The translations under genes and the position numbers were made by a program. 64,000 nucleotides of DNA from Eupeodes corollae (taxonomy: Eukaryota; Arthropoda; Insecta; Diptera; Syrphidae), in assembly GCF_945859685.1 (NCBI RefSeq), contig NC_079147.1, forward strand, positions 303,488,485 to 303,552,484. The letters run 5' to 3'. Positions 57,385 to 64,000 of this stretch are shown here, one piece after another. The stretch's first letter is position 1. The number at the start of each line of letters is the position of its first letter. Under the pieces are notes generated by a model. The model saw nothing but the letters and a program-made list of their open reading frames with translations, was not told the DNA's origin and made no database searches.

Positions 57385-57960
57385 GAGTGTGTCAAGGCAT
57401 TCCACATTCACGTAGTACGGTTAAAAAATGAATCTCTGTACTTAATCGTACGGCCGAAGTTGGGCGCAAGGGGAAACTAATGGACATTATTAAAGCGGGT
57501 ATTACGGTTAAATTGTTTAAGGGGAGGAATGCAACTGGCTATTTCACTAGAGCGAAGTCCGTTAAAATAACGCTAAAAAAAGGGTGAAACAAGAAACTTT
57601 GCGACGATATTCGAATGACGTAATTGAGTTGATGATGTAAATGTCACCAATGATTTAAAAAAGCTCTTCTTGGAATACTGTCCAAGGGGGTTAAATAAGT
57701 TACTGGAGCACCAGCCGAGAGATGAGAGTTATTTTCAAGTTCCGCACGTATATTGGTTTTGTAGATTGTAGCCAGAGACACAATTCTTGCAACGTTTCAA
57801 AAACCTTAGCAAGGTATCTTGTGTCATTTTTGGAGACAAACGCGGATGAGATCGCTCTGATGCACATTTCGGGGATTTCTGGATTTTTCATTGATGCAAG
57901 TGCCATAGTGGCAAAGAGGGTATATTTTCATAAAATCTGTAAAATACATAAATTATTTAA
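57385..57960 (+). other. unidentified coding-like repeat, longest copy
   Basis: The first 100 bp matches copies at 28330-28450 (minus) and 30781-30841 (plus). The plus strand has protein-like text in shifting frames: AFHIHVVRLKNESLYLIVRP followed by KLGARGN (near 57397-57477), DDVNVTNDLKKLFLEYCPRG (near 57633-57690), LNKLLEHQPRDESYFQVPHV and YWFCRL, and in another frame RYLVSFLETNADEIALMHIS followed by GISGFF (near 57811-57890). GC content is higher than in the flanks. I do not recognise the family. The minus strand is also partly open (57700-57906), so direction is uncertain. Most likely a fragment of a mobile-element protein or a retro-inserted pseudogene. Confidence 0.45.
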
Positions 57961-60780
57961 ACTGTAGAAGACAAATCATCACACAATTTATTATAATGCT
58001 TTGGCTTAGCCTTGAAATAATCGTTTTTGGTTGTCTTAAACGGCCTTAAAGAACCATATTTAAAACAAATTGACAATTTTTTTCCCAACTAGTTAAGCCT
58101 TTTCAGTGGGCTTGTCTAAACAGGAGAGCTTCAGACCTACCGTTAAAAGAATTTTGAACGATTTTTCCGATAATCTGATTTCCTTACTAAATATGTGATT
58201 CTGCTTCTTGAGAAATTAATTTGTAAGAGAATTTCTAATAATATTCACAAAGTATTCTAAATTCTGCAAAACTTTAATTCTTAAAGCAAAAACCTAAAAA
58301 TGTCTCTTCTTATTTTGGCAAAAGAAATTCAGAGTTTTATACTTGTCAACATCGAAATGACATTAAAAAATAAACGTTATTGGCAATTATATAAAATGAT
58401 AAACACCCTGTAACAACCATCTTTTCAAATCTGTCAATAAATTTCAAGTTGAAAAACCTCAAATCTCAAAATAACAACAACAATATGATTTTGTTGTTAT
58501 ATCGACATAGTACAGAGTAAAGTTGTTGTCCTAAGTTAACCTTATTCTATATACAAAAAGGTGATAGGTGTTATATTATAAATTGGCATTGGGAATTGTC
58601 GGTTGTTATTTTCCACGTCCAATTAGGGATCGTTTATGTCTTGTTGATTTCAACTTTTACCTTTTCCTTACCACACCTACTCTACTTTTTGTTGTTATTG
58701 TATATCAGAAAAATATTATTGACTTGTTGATGGGAAACTTTTGCCAAAATTGGCTGATGATATTATTGTTGTTGTCTTTAGTGATGTACATAAATGATTT
58801 TCAATGATTATAATGGGGTGTTGGGAATTTGGAGAGTACTAAAAATATCAATAAAAAAGAAAATGACCGAATAAAGAAGAAATACATTTTTTTGACATTT
58901 TATTTGAAATATTTGCGGCAGTATGTTCTTTAAATATTTGTCTATTCTTCAACTTCTTTTAACTTTTTAATAAGAAATTGGTATAAATATAAAAAGAAAA
59001 TAAAGTCCGACGTTGGGCGCCATTTAAAATATGAATCCAATTGTACTTATAATTAATTAAAGCTATTCCATTTTATTAAAAAAATCAAAGTCAAACGAAT
59101 TCGTTTCCCCCTCCCCAAATCAAATAAAACTGAATGGCTCTCAAACAAATTTCAAGTGAAATGATTCTGCATAAAGTGCTTCCAATTAAAGACTTTCCGA
59201 GTTTTTTTTTTCTAATTTACGTTCAAAATTCATAATTTATTTAATTTTCAAATAAACTGTCAAAGCGACCTGAAAGCTGAAAATTATATTAGGAAATTCA
59301 TAGAAATAGCTTTTGAGGCCATCGCACTCAGTACGTAGTAGATATTCCGCTGCTTGTCTTTATCCAATCATGCCAACGTCACTCGCTTAAAGCTTAGCAC
59401 TTTCCGGACAGGTTAAGAGTCTTTAAAAATTAAAAAAGAAAAAACGTAAAAGAAGACAAACAACAACAAAAACGAAACAAAGACATTTCAAAACACATTT
59501 ACCAACCTCATTATATTCGTGCGCTCGTCTAACGATAAGTAATTGGATTTTGTCTGGGATAGTAATCGCGTTCTAATTACGATATATCTTTATACTGTAC
59601 ATAATTCCAACGTATTCGTAATACGTACGTTCTCTCCCGTCACATCCGTCCCGTCCCGTCATTCTCGCAACTTTTCGTCTCCTGCATCAGAGACTTAAAA
59701 AATTATACACTTTTAAGTATGATACTTACAACTTGTCTGGCACACGTTTAATTCAACCACAGCCGGTGGCAGTTTTGCTTATAACTGTGACTATGACTGT
59801 GACGGAGTCGGTAGTGCGGCAGGTCCTGGGTAAATTTTAACTTAAACTGCAGCCCCAACAACGGCAGCGGCATTCAGCAGGCAAGCACCCCTATTCAGTT
59901 AAAGAGGATGATGCAAGGAAATAAAAATTAAATGCAACCGTCTGAATGTAGGCCCCTTTAAAAACCCTCCCATCTTAGCCCACAGAGCAGCGCCTCCTGT
60001 TCTCCATCCTTTCCGTCAAACAGTATGACAGTTATCGATTTAAATATTTGACAGCTTTAGAGCACACAAAGAGATGGCCCACGGGTAAAGAGATGATGTG
60101 ACACTATTTGTCAGGTTATCACACTTCACTACGTTTAAGTCTCTATGACACAAGTCGATGTCGAATACTCGTACTATCGCAAAAGGACCTCTTTGATGTG
60201 ATAGTTTTCTTTTAATATAAGAAAATGGAAATAATAGATGAAGAAGGAAAAAAAGTAATTTCATTTTGACATGAATTTCAAATAAAAAAAAAATAAAAAG
60301 AAGAACAGAGAGATAGGAGAGAGGCAGAGGCAAGCTAATGGGCCAGCATGGGTTTGGCCTTAGGTTGAGGCTGAGGGCAAGTGGGAGGTGGTGAACTCTT
60401 TAAGGGACTTGAAATTTAGAAATAAAAAGAAAAAAATGTGAATAAATTCCATTAAGTAGATATCGATGCAGCTTTTTGAACACATACGTTCATAGACTTA
60501 CAAAAAGGTGAAAGAGGGTAATTGAGAATAATTCAGGAATAGAGAAGTGTTTTCTTTTTCTCTCTCTTTCTATCCTTTTATTTTTTTTCTGAAGGCATAT
60601 AGATGGGGGTAAATTGAAGGCTTAAGGACTGAGGAGGCTCTTATAACGATAGTGATGGTGCTCTATATAAGAAGTTCTTTTGATAGCATAGGAAAATATT
60701 TGTGTATCGATGAAATACGTTGGAGAACTAGCTTGAAGATGGAGCAATTTTTTTTTCAGGAAAAAACATGTTTTGAAAGT
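57961..60780. other. no gene seen
   Basis: AT-rich, with a slightly GC-richer stretch near 59625-59910 (TCCCGTCACATCCGTCCCGT; GCCCCAACAACGGCAGCGGC) free of repeat signatures. No coding motif or donor/acceptor pair that I would defend. A lone GTTGGGCGCCATTTAA motif is at about 59012, like the array at 60.8 kb. Confidence 0.45.
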
Positions 60781-61860
60781 TTGTTGACCCTCTTATTGTG
60801 CGCCATTTGTGTATAAATGTATGTGTTTTTTGTCCATCAAAATTTATTTTACTATAATGATGGAAGAAATGTTGCTTAAAATCAATAACTCAAATCTACT
60901 TTGCGAATAGGACAAGAATTTCAAAGGTTTTGCGTTAAAATTTTGAAGTTATTTTGTTTCACTGTTGGGCGGCATTTAAATGATTTTTTATGTATTTTAT
61001 CATAATTGCTGTGGCAGTAATTAAAGAAATATTTAAAATCAATACGCTTCATCAACGTATTGTATCTCGGAATATATTTTTAAAGGTTTTGAGTTAGTAT
61101 TTTGTTATTTCGTTGTTTTATTGTTGGGCGCCATTTCTTATTTTGTATCTATTTAGATCAACTTAAAATTCATGGACAAATATTTACAATAAGGAATTAA
61201 CTGAAATCTGGGGACGCATACTAATTCAGAATCAAGTCACTAATAAGTACTGGGCTGATGCCACGAACACCTTTGGGTAATTTTGAATGAATTCCATCGG
61301 TCACCATTTGTAGGTTCTTTCATCAAAATACCTTTTTTGTTTCACCTTTGGCGACCTTTTTTTTAGTTTTTGAGATAATAGAATTTAATTAGAAAATAAA
61401 AAAATATTGCAGTAAGCAATTTATGATTGACTAGAAATGCATTTTGGTTAAGGATCAAATCAGTTCCGGGTTGAAGGACCAATTAAAGTGAGCAAATTCC
61501 GTTGGGTGCCATTTATGTGTTTTTTTTTTCCATATTATTACAACTGCAAGAAAAATAAATAACAAAATGTTAATAATCAATGCACTTAGGCTACTTTGCA
61601 ACTCGAAATATATTTTAGGCCTTTTGTACTCTCATTGTTTGGGCGCTGGATAAAGATAGTTGGCTGTGGATCTGTAACGCAGTTCCGTATGGCCCAATTT
61701 ACATGTTATTACAATTGCGGTTGTACAACTTTTAAGTATTTTTTAAAATCAATACGTTTGAGTTTATTCATCACTAAGAATATATTTCCAAAAGTTTTAC
61801 ATCGAAATTTAGTACTTTTGTAGCTGCATTGTTGGGAACCTTTTTTTCAATGATCATCAA
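60780..61860 (+). repeat. degenerate ~140-205 bp tandem array
   Basis: The landmark TTGGGCGCCATTT (variants TTGTGCGCCATTT, TTGGGCGGCATTT, CGGTCACCATTT, TTGGGTGCCATTT, TTTGGGCGCTGG, TTGGGAACC) recurs at about 60796, 60969, 61128, 61300, 61506, 61643 and 61836, spacings of roughly 173, 159, 172, 206, 137 and 193. Between landmarks several units share AAAATCAATACG(C/T)TT, a C/GGAATATATTT block and AAAGGTTTTG(A/C)GTTA. No protein is encoded. Confidence 0.7.
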
Positions 61861-62040
61861 CTTTCGATTCCGATTCTTCTGATCCTTCGCAAAGAAATTT
61901 AATGATTATTTTACTAGAATTTTAATTACATTAAAAGTAAAACCTGCCGTTGAACCTTGTGGAAACTGCGATTATTCGATTTCTTCAAAGATTGTATTGG
62001 ATAATATTAAATTTAATTTTTCTGTTTTTCATTAGATAAA
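61861..62040. other. short gap, no gene seen
   Basis: AT-rich junction between the tandem array and the RT remnant. Confidence 0.35.
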
Positions 62041-62044
62041 ACCA

Positions 62045-62745
62045 AATGAAGGCTTGAAAATCATTTTGCTTAGTAAAAAAAAGTTTTGAAAACAATTGTT
62101 TCCCGGATTATCTAAAATCTGCTAGAGTTATACCATTTCTTTGAAAAGGAAACAGAACAACAATTTTGAATTATAGGCCTACTTCACTTCTTCCAACATT
62201 TTCTAAGATCTACTTAGAATTAAAATTGTTTCCTTCTTAGAAATGTATAACTTCTTCAAGAATCTTTATAGACTGAAGATGCTATGTTACGTCTGTGTAG
62301 TCAATTTTATAATAGTTTAAATATCACCAAATCTACTATGGGCTTATTTATTGACGTGACTAAGGCTTTTGATAAAATAGACCACGATCTATTGCCTTAG
62401 AGGCAGCTTTGTTATTCGTATTCAAAAAGTAGAAAACAACTAGTTAAGAGTTAAAGGAATTTACATTGATGCAAGGCTAATAAAGAATGGTGTACCGCAG
62501 GGTTCTGTACTTGGGCTTTTGTTTTTCTTGGCCTAGATAAATTCAATTATCAAACTCAATTTGAATGGTACCTCAACAGCTTTTGTGCTGATGATATAGC
62601 TTTCGCATGTTCATCTAGTACTGTATTTGAAAACATTGTGAGTATACAGCAAGACCTCTAAATCTTAAGATTGTGGTGTTTCAAGATATCTGGAAATGTT
62701 TTAGATGATTTTAATTTACGTTTTTACGCTCATGATTGTAAGCTA
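62045..62745 (+). pseudogene. Jockey/CR1-like RT remnant
   Basis: Plus-strand RT fragment: NCFPDYLKSARVIPFL and ILNYRPTSLLPTFSKI (RT motif 0/1, near 62095-62210), MGLFIDVTKAFDKIDHDLLP (motif A, near 62339-62398), a motif B block in a shifted frame that reads NGVPQGSVLGLLLF (near 62487-62528), and CADDIAFACSSSTVFENIVS (YADD box as CADD, near 62584-62645), then QQDLQILRLW. Frame changes occur between every pair of blocks, and two stops lie in the motif A-B interval. The endonuclease and thumb are missing. It belongs with the plus-strand copies at 17 and 44 kb. Confidence 0.82.
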
Positions 62746-64000
62746 TTTGCTTTTTTCTCTTTTTCTATTAGTGTGGGGAAGAAATTTCACTAATATCTTG
62801 GAATGTTCGAATCATTTCTTTTAAATCGAAAGTTAGAAATTATTTAAAAAATTGCAAATTCTTCCAATGAGCCATTTATATGATTTTAAAACTTTGAGAC
62901 AGTTTTTCAAACAAAGCATTTTAAGTTAGAATAAGTGAATACAAAAATACTTAAAAATAATCAAGAAAATGTTTCGTTCCGTTGGGAGCCATTTTCAGAT
63001 CGAAAACTTAGATAACGCTTTTGTTTCATGTTTTTAAAATAATGTTTTTATATTAGAACAAACTATAAAACACGCTCTCAGTTACTTCTATTTAAATGTC
63101 AATTTCAATTTAAATTTCTTTCAACACCATTTTAAAACTTAAATATACACCACCACGGGCTACACACTCAAACATTATGTCCTTTTAAAATAAAAAAAAA
63201 TACCTATAGTTTCGTTAATTACCATTAAGTCAGCCAGAAATAAATTTATCGAAAGAACAACACAAAAATAAACATACCACGGCAACAATAAAATAAACAA
63301 GCGCTTAATTGTCTGTCATTTTATTTTAAAACTGGACAAGCACAATTTGCTTCACGCTATCAAACGAAAAACAAAAATTCAATAAATTGTTACTACTTTT
63401 TTTTTTTGTTGGTTTTTCAATATAAATGTTATATTTATATTTATCTAAATCTAAGCGAGTATTATTATTTTTTTAATGGAATTGTTAAGTTTAAAAGCAA
63501 TTTTATTTAAAATAAAAATAATTTTGTTGATGAGAAAATCGAATCAAATTAAAATATTGAACAGAGTTGGTTTGTAAATTATTCCTCCCTTTTGACCTAT
63601 TACCAATGTGGTGGTAGTTAACTACTACGACAACTACAAATTGCGTTAGGGATGATCATTTAACATTTTATATATACACAATTCATACAAATAACAGTTA
63701 AACTATCACATATTATTATGTTTATTGAGGGCACGACGCACGACGCATGGTATTTTTCTTATATTCAAAAGTGTGCTTTTGTATTCTTTTAAGTACAGTA
63801 GAACTTCTCTAATGTTTCCTTTTTTGGATCTTTTGAATAAAAAAAAGCTTAAACTACAATTTGGATTTTTCATTCAAAGGAGGTTTTGTGCTTTATTCAG
63901 AAACTAAAATGTAGTAACAGCTATTTTTATAGCTAAAGGTAGATTAATTTGTCATAAGCTTTTCTTTCCGGCTTCAAATTGTGTGCTTAATCATAGCTTA
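62746..64000. other. no gene seen
   Basis: AT-rich. A single CGTTGGGAGCCATTTTCAGA at about 62974 echoes the tandem-array landmark. The ACGACGCACGACGCATGG stretch near 63731-63750 is a short direct repeat. No coding motif was recognised. Confidence 0.45.

Noticed and set aside
1..64000. Strong strand bias of retrotransposons as evidence for a plus-strand host intron
   Set aside because: Minus-strand LINE fragments outnumber plus (about nine to four), but half of the excess lies upstream of the candidate first exon, so the bias does not support the intron model.

Overview
This window looks like repeat-rich, AT-rich non-coding DNA from an insect, most likely a fly (Diptera). The basis is the transposon families present: RTE-like, Jockey/CR1-like and LOA/I-like non-LTR retrotransposons, an IS630/mariner family with the WPPRSCDLTPLD signature, a hAT element, a Ty3/gypsy fragment and a tRNA-derived SINE. 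I could not assign a species. I found no intact host protein-coding gene, no rRNA and no tRNA gene. Nearly every stretch that reads as protein is a broken reverse transcriptase or transposase with stops and frameshifts.

Layout: 0-1.3 kb, RTE-like remnant (minus). 2.97-5.44 kb, LOA/I-like RT plus RNase H (minus), abutting a mariner fragment (plus, 5.44-5.84 kb). 5.89-11.04 kb, two Jockey/CR1-like ORF2 remnants (minus), one of them split by a non-coding repeat, here called family B. 11.0-11.8 kb, a family A terminus and a second LOA/I fragment. 12.8-14.4 kb, repeat-poor sequence with a TATA box and consensus splice donors, the only place where a host gene start is plausible (plus strand). 17.0-18.7 kb, Jockey/CR1-like remnant (plus). 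18.8-22.0 kb, mosaic of families A and B. 23.3-26.2 kb, RTE/BovB-like RT and mariner (both minus). 27-33 kb, mostly unassigned, with a second mariner (minus) at 32 kb. 33.2-37.9 kb, three family A copies in alternating orientation, carrying a ~173-bp tandem array and a fold-back insertion. 41.4-43.2 kb, a family A copy interrupted by gypsy pol. 43.4-44.9 kb, Jockey/CR1-like (plus). 46.4-47.6 kb, RTE-like (minus). 48.1-48.4 kb, SINE. 48.9-50.7 kb, hAT element. 51.9-52.7 kb, TA-flanked mariner-type element with a SINE inside. 54.7-57.0 kb, two RTE-like fragments (minus). 60.8-61.9 kb, degenerate ~170-bp tandem array. 62.0-62.7 kb, another RT remnant (plus).

The simplest reading is a large intron or intergenic region that has collected nested, decaying mobile elements. 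If the 13-14 kb feature is a first exon, the remaining 50 kb could be its first intron. The least explained items are the family A repeat, whose terminus keeps a 17-bp block in five exact copies, its alternating inverted arrangement and internal satellite, the fold-back insert within it, the 60.8-61.9 kb tandem array, and an unidentified coding-like repeat at 57.4-58.0 kb. All similarity statements come from reading the sequence by eye and from general knowledge of the families; no database search was run.
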